From NCBI GenBank assembly GCA_964604155.1, contig CAZRXY010000100.1:1-13762 (forward strand): DNA of 13,762 nucleotides, written 5' to 3'. Below, piece after piece: positions 7,512 to 13,762 of this stretch. The position numbers and the translations under genes are program-made. The DNA is from Stygibacter sp964604155. Its GTDB lineage: Bacteria; Cloacimonadota; Cloacimonadia; Cloacimonadales; TCS61. The first letter of the stretch is position 1; each line of letters opens with the position of its first letter. The notes under the pieces were generated by a model that worked only from the letters and a program-made list of their open reading frames with translations, had not been told where the DNA came from and ran no database searches.

Positions 7512-8228
7512 ATGAGAAAATTGCTCACAGTTTCTTTGCTGCTTGTTTTAGTGACGCTAAATGCCGATCCACCTGAATGGCAGCCGATTACCGGTACTGA
7601 ATATTCTATGATTCTTATGACGCAGATTAATCTCAATGAAGTAATATTTAGTGCTGCTGATGGCAATCTGGCAGCGGCATTTGGTCCCGGAGGTGAAGCA
7701 GATTGCCGCGGCATTGCCTTTTGGCAGCCCCCTAATCCACCTCACTATGACGGCTTCTGGTATTTTAATATTGTGGGAAACATGAGTGGCGAAGCTATCA
7801 GCTTTATGATCTATAATGCTTTATATGATCAGATTATCCCTACTACTTCCGACATTGTTTTTTTAAATAATGAAACTGTCGGTTCACCTTATGAACCATT
7901 TCTTCTAATATTTAACGCAGTAAATTTTGATAACAATATAATTGCCCAAAACTCCTCTCAATTGCAAAGCATTTCGCCAAACCCATTCAATCCTCATACT
8001 GATATTACATTCTACCTGGATGAATACCAAAAGGTAGAAATATCTGTCTATAATTCCATCGGTAAAAAGATTATCCTGCTGCTGAACGATTATCTGCCCG
8101 AAGGCAGGCACGCCGTACACTGGAACGGCTGCAATGAATATGAATCAGCCGCTGCTTCCGGCATATACTATATAAATCTCAAATTACCCAATAAAACCAT
8201 TACCCAAAAATGTCTCCTGCTTAAATAG
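7512..8228 (+). CDS. Small secreted protein: one CRG-type domain plus type IX-style C-terminal tail
   Basis: The protein has 238 residues from ATG 7512, which has GGAG at 7499-7502. An in-frame TTG at 7491 would extend it by 7 residues, but the ATG gives a clean signal peptide (MRKLLTVSLL...TLNA, cleavage after about residue 18). Residues 22-135 match the domain duplicated in the large upstream protein: W-x-P-x-x-G-T-x-Y-[ST]-M, then LAAAFG...CRGIAF, then DGFWYFNIVG, then SFMIYNA, ending in a GSPYEPF turn. Residues 149-238 are the FlgD-like sorting tail (ISPNPFNPHT ... SGIYYINLKL ... KCLLLK). It looks like a minimal secreted relative of its neighbour, probably surface-attached, of unknown function. 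It lies 24 bases after a strong terminator, so its transcription is unclear. Confidence 0.8.
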   Translation: MRKLLTVSLLLVLVTLNADPPEWQPITGTEYSMILMTQINLNEVIFSAADGNLAAAFGPGGEADCRGIAFWQPPNPPHYDGFWYFNIVGNMSGEAISFMIYNALYDQIIPTTSDIVFLNNETVGSPYEPFLLIFNAVNFDNNIIAQNSSQLQSISPNPFNPHTDITFYLDEYQKVEISVYNSIGKKIILLLNDYLPEGRHAVHWNGCNEYESAAASGIYYINLKLPNKTITQKCLLLK

Positions 8229-8252
8229 CCGTTTTCAAAAATTTTGCCTTTT

Positions 8253-8681
8253 TTAGTGATTATCTATAAATTCCTGTATTCTCGCCTTGATCTCATCCCG
8301 CACCTTACGCGTTTCTGCCAGTATCTCTTCTTCACTGCCTTTAAATCCGGAGGGGTCTTTGAAACTCCAATGTAACCTGCCATCTATGATCAGTCCGGGA
8401 AAAATCGGACAACGCTCTGATTGAGATTCATCGCATACAGTGATCAAATATGAATAGTTCCTGCCTTCTCTAAAATAATCAAATACACTATTACATTCTT
8501 TACCCGAGATATCAATGCCATCTTCTGCCATCACTCTCACTACATTAGGATTTAGTTCTCCGGGTTCTAAACCTGCACTTTCAGCTATATAGTGCCCCTC
8601 CCCAAGATAATTGCAGTAAGCCTCCGCTATCTGACTGCGAGCAGAATTATGCACGCAGACAAAAAGTATTCTCTTTTTCAT
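8253..8681 (-). CDS. arsC: Arsenate reductase, thioredoxin-coupled type (low-molecular-weight phosphatase fold)
   Basis: This 142-residue cytoplasmic enzyme should reduce arsenate to arsenite. The P-loop C-x5-R is CVHNSAR with nucleophile C9 and R15. The redox-relay cysteines of the Bacillus subtilis type are present as C83 and C91 (VCDESQSERC), one residue further apart than the C82/C89 pair in B. subtilis. The general acid lies in HWSFKDPS (D109). Length and the NPxVVxxMxExGIDIS segment are normal for the family. A plain protein tyrosine phosphatase is less likely because both relay cysteines are kept. The start has GGAGAG at 8687-8692. It lies 69 bases downstream of the TldE-like gene on the same strand and may be read with it. 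No arsR-type regulator or arsenite exporter lies in the window. Confidence 0.85.
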   Translation of the reverse strand: MKKRILFVCVHNSARSQIAEAYCNYLGEGHYIAESAGLEPGELNPNVVRVMAEDGIDISGKECNSVFDYFREGRNYSYLITVCDESQSERCPIFPGLIIDGRLHWSFKDPSGFKGSEEEILAETRKVRDEIKARIQEFIDNH

Positions 8682-8750
8682 TTGTTCTCTCCGCCTATTT
8701 CATTTTCCCTATTAATACTTCTTTCCTGTTAAAATAAAATTAATTTTTTG

Positions 8751-10037
8751 TTAAATATCAACCCGCACTCCATCAAGTAATAGAGATGGCATCATTCCCG
8801 AATTGCTGGGATATAATTTATTTTCTATTGCATCCACATTCTTTAAAATCTTATAGATGTTTCCCGAAACCATCCCTTCCTTTAATCTGCCTATTATTTT
8901 TCCATTTTCTACGTATAATGCCGGGGATACGCCAATGGAAAAATCTCCATTTGCCAGATTACCACTATGGGCACCCAGAATATTGCACAGTATCACACCT
9001 CTTTTTATTCCCTGAACCATATCTTCATAGCTGCTGTGACCAGGGGAGAGGTGAAGATAGGCTGCCGAAGGCGAAGGCAGAGCTGTCATAGACCTGCGAT
9101 AACCGTGCCCGGTAGGCTTTTCCTTTAGTTTTGCCGCATAATTAAGATCATTATATCGCTTCACGAATTCACCGCTGTTTATCAAAATGTGTCTGTGGCA
9201 GACTACTCCCTCGTCATCGAAGGGACGGCTTCCGGGATAGCGGTCATCCAGCGGATCCGTAAACAACGTTAGTTTGCTGTCAAATATCCTTATGCCCTGC
9301 TTATCAGCTATCGGAGTGGTCTTATCGTAATAGCTTTTACTGCTCAAGCCTATAGCCAGTCTCCAGGTTAGCGCATAAAGAGTCATAGGTAAAAATAAGA
9401 CCTGCATATTGCCACCCTGTGGCGATACCAAAGGCAAACCGGATTTATACCTTGCCGTCACTAGTTCCAAAACTTCCCGCTTAAGCTCTACAAAGTTTTT
9501 GCCCTGGAGATAATAGCTTATACCTGAGGCACTGCCTGGATATATCAGAGTGAAATATAGCGAATAGATACTGCTCTTATGAGTGAGAGTCGTGCCGTTT
9601 GTATTCAATATTTCTATCTCTGTGATATCCTTACTTGCATAGATATCTATCTCTGCATCTGAATGCCTCCTAATATAATCGCTCAAACGCCTGCACTCCT
9701 CTGCTATTTCAGCTGCCTGCAGATTTTCTATGCCGGCATCATAACTATCAAGCTCTTCCACCAGCGGACTGTGAGGGAAATTGTATTGAGCATCCACTTC
9801 ACCCAGGAGAGATTTTTCGGCATTCTTCAGCAATTGCTCTTCCGATCTTAGATTTCTCGTGTAAGCAAAACCCAGCTTCTTATCTTTGATCATCCGTAAA
9901 CTGGTAGCAGATTGGATCGTGTTATTTATGCTATGTAAAGAAGAACCTTGAAACTGGATCAGAGTGGATTCCTCCTTTATTCTATAGGTCTCAGCCTGGT
10001 CACTTCTTTTCTCTGCCAAATTTAATAAGCTTTTCAT
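8751..10037 (-). CDS. pmbA: TldE/PmbA-like subunit of the TldD/TldE metalloprotease
   Basis: This 428-residue protein belongs to the PmbA/TldD family. It has no HExxxH motif, as expected for the non-catalytic TldE subunit. Family landmarks are a DDEG turn (about 274-277) and the C-terminal HSGNLANGDFSIGV (357-370) followed by ENGKIIGRLKEGMVSGN. In characterised relatives the TldD/TldE heterodimer degrades unfolded or small peptides and matures some ribosomally made peptides such as microcin B17. The open frame extends upstream to 10121, but the start chosen at 10037 overlaps the tldD stop (TAATG) and has GGAGG 6 bases before it, so the two genes are translationally coupled in one operon. Family membership is secure; the substrate is unknown. 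Confidence 0.87.
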   Translation of the reverse strand: MKSLLNLAEKRSDQAETYRIKEESTLIQFQGSSLHSINNTIQSATSLRMIKDKKLGFAYTRNLRSEEQLLKNAEKSLLGEVDAQYNFPHSPLVEELDSYDAGIENLQAAEIAEECRRLSDYIRRHSDAEIDIYASKDITEIEILNTNGTTLTHKSSIYSLYFTLIYPGSASGISYYLQGKNFVELKREVLELVTARYKSGLPLVSPQGGNMQVLFLPMTLYALTWRLAIGLSSKSYYDKTTPIADKQGIRIFDSKLTLFTDPLDDRYPGSRPFDDEGVVCHRHILINSGEFVKRYNDLNYAAKLKEKPTGHGYRRSMTALPSPSAAYLHLSPGHSSYEDMVQGIKRGVILCNILGAHSGNLANGDFSIGVSPALYVENGKIIGRLKEGMVSGNIYKILKNVDAIENKLYPSNSGMMPSLLLDGVRVDI

Positions 10038-11401
10038 TAATTCCCTCCTATCACTAAGTTTTTTACCATTATGTGCGGACCGCCAAAACAAGACCTGATG
10101 TTTGTCTGCCCTTTTCCACAACCGCCCTGCTTGGTAAATTCCAGTTTGTTACCAATCCCTGATATGTTCTGAAGCGTCTCATATAGATTGCCCGAAACAT
10201 TGATGTCCCTCAGCATCACGCCCAATTTGCCATCTCTCACTTCATAGCCGTATTGCGCCCCAAATGTAAAATTCTCACCCGATGTCTGACCACCTTTGGG
10301 ATCACAGAGATAAATCCCATCGCCCAGTTCACCCAGTAATTCCTCAAATTCAGTCGTCCCCTGTTCGATAAATATCGTGCCCATCCTGATGATGGGTGCA
10401 AACCGATAGTCTTCTGCAATACTATGTCCGCTCACCGGCTCATTAAACTCGGCTGCCGTTCGACGTGAATGCAGCCGACCTGTTAACACGCCTTCCTTCA
10501 TCAATTGCACCCGCCGCACTGCCACTCCTTCATCATCATATTTATAATAGCCTAATAAGCCTTCTATTGTAGCGTCATCTACTATGTTCACCAGCCCAGA
10601 GCCCAGCTTATTGCCTATCTGCATCTTTTCGCGCATTTTCGGCAGCGATTCTATCAAATCCGCTTCCGAAAAATGTCCAAAAGCTTCATGCGTAAAAACC
10701 CCCGCCATTATTGGGTTTAATACACAGTTATACTTCCCGCCCTGTACCGGAACAGCCTGCAATAAGTCTAATGCCAAGCCCGTCCGCCTGCTGAAATTGT
10801 CTTCCTGGTTACGGATATTTCCAAATCCATCACTGCCACCGGCAGATATTCGCAAATTCTGAATCACATTACCGGATTTACTCTTGATATCTCCTGAAAG
10901 GATTGAGGTTACCAATTCCTCATTGATCTCACTCCCCTCACTGCTCACGAAGTATTTGTCTCTGATCACATCGCGATACATTAGCTCCACATTAACTATC
11001 TTTTCTTCACTGCGAGCTATTGCCAGATATTTCCTAGCTAAAGATATCTTTTCTTCCATACTCACAGCCCGAGGGTCCTCATTTAGTTGCGCTTTATATA
11101 CTGCTTTCTCTATTTCCACGGATGCCAGCCGGATTTTCCGGCTGCGGTATTGACCCATCAGCTCTGCACTCTTTTCTGCGGCTGCTATTGCTTTCTCGGC
11201 ATCAGATAACTGCGTGAAAGCTATAGTACCCAGACCCCCGCCCTTCAAAACCCGAACCACGTAACCATCCGTATCACTGGCTACCACGCCGCACAATTCC
11301 CCATTATTCAAGATGAATGAATTATCCCGGCGTAATTCGTAGCGGATGTCTGCATAATCTCCCTCAATCTTACTCAATAAACTTTTTAATTCTCCAAACA
11401 T
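10037..11401 (-). CDS. tldD: TldD, catalytic subunit of the TldD/TldE zinc metalloprotease
   Basis: This 454-residue cytoplasmic zinc protease subunit shows the HExxxH active site as HEAFGH (H238, E239, H243) followed by SEAD. The C-terminal FTKQGGCGKGQT places a conserved cysteine at C428, the likely third zinc ligand by analogy with E. coli TldD. GGQTSGENFTFGAQYGYEVRDGK (about 370-392) is also typical of the family. The start at 11401 has GGGAG 5 bases upstream; the longer reading from 11446 adds 15 unconserved-looking residues and is not favoured. It is the first gene of a minus-strand unit with the TldE-like gene and possibly arsC, transcribed away from the phosphatase gene across a 185-base gap. 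Confidence 0.92.
   Translation of the reverse strand: MFGELKSLLSKIEGDYADIRYELRRDNSFILNNGELCGVVASDTDGYVVRVLKGGGLGTIAFTQLSDAEKAIAAAEKSAELMGQYRSRKIRLASVEIEKAVYKAQLNEDPRAVSMEEKISLARKYLAIARSEEKIVNVELMYRDVIRDKYFVSSEGSEINEELVTSILSGDIKSKSGNVIQNLRISAGGSDGFGNIRNQEDNFSRRTGLALDLLQAVPVQGGKYNCVLNPIMAGVFTHEAFGHFSEADLIESLPKMREKMQIGNKLGSGLVNIVDDATIEGLLGYYKYDDEGVAVRRVQLMKEGVLTGRLHSRRTAAEFNEPVSGHSIAEDYRFAPIIRMGTIFIEQGTTEFEELLGELGDGIYLCDPKGGQTSGENFTFGAQYGYEVRDGKLGVMLRDINVSGNLYETLQNISGIGNKLEFTKQGGCGKGQTNIRSCFGGPHIMVKNLVIGGN
10044..10048 (-). promoter_or_regulatory. Shine-Dalgarno site that sets the TldE start inside the end of tldD
   Basis: On the minus strand GGAGG precedes ATG 10037 by 6 bases, and that ATG shares its A with the tldD stop TAA. 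This decides against the 28-residue longer reading. Confidence 0.75.
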
Positions 11402-11586
11402 ATCTGCTCCCTGATTCCTTCTTGTCTCTTGTGACAAACCAGGCAATTTGGCTTAGATTAGTCAATAAAATCCTTATTTTTATCAAATACCCTTCAGAAA
11501 AAGCTAGATTTATTGAGATATTTGTTTACAAAAAAGGCAGCAAATGTTTGGATGCGATGCAAAAGTGAGTGATTAAAGGATGGGGT
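11402..11586. promoter_or_regulatory. Divergent intergenic region between tldD and the phosphatase gene
   Basis: The two flanking genes point away from each other, so promoters for both must lie here or within the gene ends. The region is AT-rich in its middle and contains a small AT-rich palindrome (ATAAAA 11465-11470 with TTTTAT 11478-11483) and a weak TTGTC/GACAA pair (11422-11426, 11433-11437). I could not identify a -35/-10 pair with acceptable spacing on either strand. GGGAG (11407-11411) serves tldD and AAAGGA (11575-11580) serves the phosphatase. Confidence 0.5.
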
Positions 11587-13758
11587 ATGGAAAAATCTGA
11601 GGTTAAAATGCGAGATAAGAGCATTCTGGTGATTGATAGTGATCTGCAACAATCAAATCTGCTGAAAACATTGCTTTTTGAGGCAGGCTACCGCGTTCTA
11701 ACAGCCGCAGACCCTGAGGCTGCCTACAAAAATATTGAGCAGCAGAAACCGGATTTGATCATAGCAGATGATCTTATGCTTTGTAATTGCAATTACGAGT
11801 TGTGTAAGGAGATGAGAGCAAATAGTGAACTTAATGCGATTCCTCTGTTGATTTTAGCAGAATTTTCTGATGTCCGAGCTATTATCATAGGATTAGAATA
11901 TGGCGCAAGTAATTTTGTCTTTAAACCTTTTAATAATCAAGTGCTGCTAAACCAGATTTGTGCTCTGATTGCTCCGGAAAATCTTAATTCAAGGGAAAGG
12001 TTTATCCAGGAAATACATTTCCAGTACGAAGGAAAAGAGCATTGCATTAGAACAGAACCCTACAGGATCATTGAAATTCTGCTATCGATCTATAAATTGG
12101 CTGTCAAAAAAAATAATGACCTGGAACTGCACCGGGAGAACCTCGAAGAAGAAGTTAGATTAAAAAATTCTAATCTTCAGGATGAAAAAAATACCAGGAT
12201 GCAGACCGAATCTGAGTTGCTAAAACTATCTAATCTGATAGATCAGGCTAAGAGCATTATTGTCATCACAGACCTTAAAGGTAATATTGAATACGTAAAT
12301 CCATTCTTTGAGAAAAAAACCGGATATTCGTTCAGCGAGATTAAAGGTAAAAATACCAGCATTCTAAAATCTGGCAGACATGAAAAAGTATTTTACCAGA
12401 AGCTTTGGGATACAGCACTTGCAGGAAAGGAATGGAAGGGAGAATTTATAAATCGTAATAAAAAAGGTGAATTATTATACGAAAACGCCTCTATATTCTC
12501 TATAAAAAATGCCCAGGGCAAAATTACAAGTCTGGCAAAAATTGCCGAAGATATCACTCAGAAAAAAAATTATGAGTTCAAACTCGAAAAATTGCACGAA
12601 TCTACCTTGAAAGATATTGAGCTGGCTGCTTCGGTGCAATCATATCTACTACCTAAATGGATCGTGCATGAAAATAATCTCAGTGTGGCTTCTGTCTATT
12701 CTCCTTCCAGTAATATTGGAGGAGACCTTTATGACTTTATCCAGGTCTCACCCTCGGAATATGTGCTCTATATGGGGGATATCTCAGGACACGGCGTGCA
12801 GGCCGCCCTGATTATGACCGCAGTGAAATCCACTATCAATATGCTCATTAATATAGAAGCAGAAAATATTCAGCCTGCCCGAATCATCAATAAATTAAAT
12901 GATATTATCTCCAAAGATTTTTTTCAGAATAACTATATGACAATCATTTTCTGTCTTATAGACCTACGTAAGAACCAGATCAGATTCCTTAATGCCGGGC
13001 ATCCTGCTATCATTGAGTACGATAATCTCAATCACCAAACCACAATTCACGATATTGGCTCCTCTATCCCCATCGGCTGGCTGGAAACTTATCAATATTC
13101 TCAGGAAGAAGAAGAATTCCTGGAGATCAATCAAAATTCTACTTATCTGTTCTACACCGACGGCTTGTTCGAATGCCTCAATAAGGATGGCATTGAACTC
13201 GGCTTGCAGGGATTCACTGCACTGCTAAAATCAAACAAAAACAATTTAGATAGTACTATAATGCCCTTCATCATTAAACAATTATTAATTGATAACCATT
13301 ATGATCTCTCTACTGATGATTTCACATTGCTCTCTCTTAAATTGTTTGATGATCAATTCTCCGATAATAACCTCTTTCTTCACTTCAAAGATAAAAACCG
13401 AAAGGCTGTCTTGAAGACTGCAGAACAATTTATCCAGTCAAAATTCCCAGCCGGCGACACCCGCCTTGCACTCGATTCCATTATTGAAACCTATTTCCAT
13501 AATTATGTGGATGTATATAATAATACCAAAAATGACGATATCTTTATGCAAATACTCATTGATAAAGATATCAAACTCACGATCTGGAATAAAACAGACT
13601 CAATAAGTCTCGCCCAAAAAATCTTTGATAAATATTCTCAAATTAATCATATTATGGATAGCAAATTTAATAAATATCCCCTCGATCACAAGAAATACGA
13701 CGACATCTTTGAAACTACTATCAAGATAAATATTATCCAACCCCTGCCACAAGGTTAA
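11587..13758 (+). CDS. Response-regulator-like PAS/SpoIIE-type PP2C phosphatase with a degenerate kinase-like C-terminus
   Basis: This 723-residue cytoplasmic signalling protein resembles RsbU and RsbP. Residues 12-128 form a receiver domain that keeps the phosphoacceptor D61 and K113, but the acidic pair reads D17-S18 and the switch Thr/Ser is A91. A coiled coil covers about 165-215 and a PAS domain 213-326. Residues 344-586 are a SpoIIE-type Ser/Thr phosphatase with metal ligands intact: GGD (D380), GDISGHG (D398), TDG (D525) and STDDFT (D577/D578). Such enzymes usually dephosphorylate an anti-anti-sigma factor. Residues 595-715 resemble an RsbW-type ATPase fold but look degenerate: the N-box has D630, E634 and H638 instead of E, N and H, and no DxGxG box is visible. 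Starts at GTG 11569 and ATG 11608 are also possible; 11587 has AAAGGA with 6-base spacing. No sigma factor or STAS partner lies in the window. Confidence 0.87.
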   Translation: MEKSEVKMRDKSILVIDSDLQQSNLLKTLLFEAGYRVLTAADPEAAYKNIEQQKPDLIIADDLMLCNCNYELCKEMRANSELNAIPLLILAEFSDVRAIIIGLEYGASNFVFKPFNNQVLLNQICALIAPENLNSRERFIQEIHFQYEGKEHCIRTEPYRIIEILLSIYKLAVKKNNDLELHRENLEEEVRLKNSNLQDEKNTRMQTESELLKLSNLIDQAKSIIVITDLKGNIEYVNPFFEKKTGYSFSEIKGKNTSILKSGRHEKVFYQKLWDTALAGKEWKGEFINRNKKGELLYENASIFSIKNAQGKITSLAKIAEDITQKKNYEFKLEKLHESTLKDIELAASVQSYLLPKWIVHENNLSVASVYSPSSNIGGDLYDFIQVSPSEYVLYMGDISGHGVQAALIMTAVKSTINMLINIEAENIQPARIINKLNDIISKDFFQNNYMTIIFCLIDLRKNQIRFLNAGHPAIIEYDNLNHQTTIHDIGSSIPIGWLETYQYSQEEEEFLEINQNSTYLFYTDGLFECLNKDGIELGLQGFTALLKSNKNNLDSTIMPFIIKQLLIDNHYDLSTDDFTLLSLKLFDDQFSDNNLFLHFKDKNRKAVLKTAEQFIQSKFPAGDTRLALDSIIETYFHNYVDVYNNTKNDDIFMQILIDKDIKLTIWNKTDSISLAQKIFDKYSQINHIMDSKFNKYPLDHKKYDDIFETTIKINIIQPLPQG

Positions 13759-13762
13759 ATGC
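13759..13762 (+). other. Possible start of the next gene (cut by the window edge)
   Basis: ATG at 13759-13761 follows the phosphatase stop TAA (13756-13758) with no gap, and AAGG lies at 13751-13754. Only one codon is visible, so this is only a possible coupled downstream gene. Confidence 0.3.

Noticed and set aside
8229..8252. CAAAA-A-TTTTG palindrome with a T-run between the small secreted protein and arsC, as a shared terminator
   Set aside because: A 5-base AT-only stem with a 1-base loop cannot form a stable hairpin. Only the T-run is terminator-like.
8682..8750. Possible separate arsC promoter (TATTAAT on the minus strand)
   Set aside because: No acceptable -35 box lies 16-18 bases upstream, and the AT-rich gap makes chance -10 matches likely.
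11422..11437. TTGTC/GACAA inverted repeat upstream of tldD as an operator or leader hairpin
   Set aside because: It has only 5 paired bases with a 6-base loop, which is expected by chance in a region of this length.
11317..11568. 83-codon plus-strand open frame across the tldD start and the divergent region
   Set aside because: More than a third overlaps tldD in antisense, no Shine-Dalgarno site precedes it, and the peptide resembles no known family.

Overview
The window looks like chromosomal DNA of a Gram-negative bacterium from the FCB superphylum, most likely Cloacimonadota or a close relative. This rests on a secretin and a lipoprotein (so an outer membrane is present), on two secreted proteins ending in the 'NPFNP ... 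SGIYYYKL ... KCxLxK' FlgD-like/type IX-style C-terminal tail, on LVIVD and beta-helix surface proteins, and on moderately AT-rich coding DNA with good Shine-Dalgarno sites. The phylum is an inference from protein style; no rRNA or phylogenetic marker is present.

Region 1 (1-7487, plus strand) reads as one polycistron closed by a strong intrinsic terminator. It runs: the 3' end of a probable TPR-type gene; a membrane-anchored PilO/PilP-like assembly protein (166-1050); a compact secretin (1050-2138); a lipoprotein with three fibronectin-III-like domains and a seven-repeat LVIVD propeller (2135-3982); and a 1148-residue exported beta-helix protein with a sorting-type tail (4002-7448). The first four genes overlap by 8, 1 and 4 bases and the fifth follows after 19 bases. 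This suggests that an inner-membrane/outer-membrane conduit of the type IV pilus or type II secretion kind is made together with a surface lipoprotein and a large exported protein. No ATPase, pilin or platform protein lies in the window.

Region 2 (7512-8228, plus) is a small secreted protein starting 24 bases after the terminator. It consists almost only of one copy of a domain found twice in the large upstream protein, plus the same kind of tail.

Region 3 (8253-11401, minus) carries tldD and a tldE/pmbA-type partner, coupled by a TAATG overlap, followed by an ArsC-type arsenate reductase. The first two should form a TldD/TldE metalloprotease. No peptide substrate gene is visible beside them.

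Region 4 (11402-13762) is a 185-base divergent intergenic region, then a large signalling protein: a receiver domain with two altered active-site positions, a coiled coil, PAS, an intact SpoIIE/RsbU-type PP2C phosphatase, and a C-terminal segment resembling an eroded anti-sigma-factor kinase fold. A further gene may begin directly after it, at 13759.

No tRNA, rRNA, CRISPR array, insertion sequence or phage gene was recognised. Apart from the divergent region there are no long non-coding stretches.
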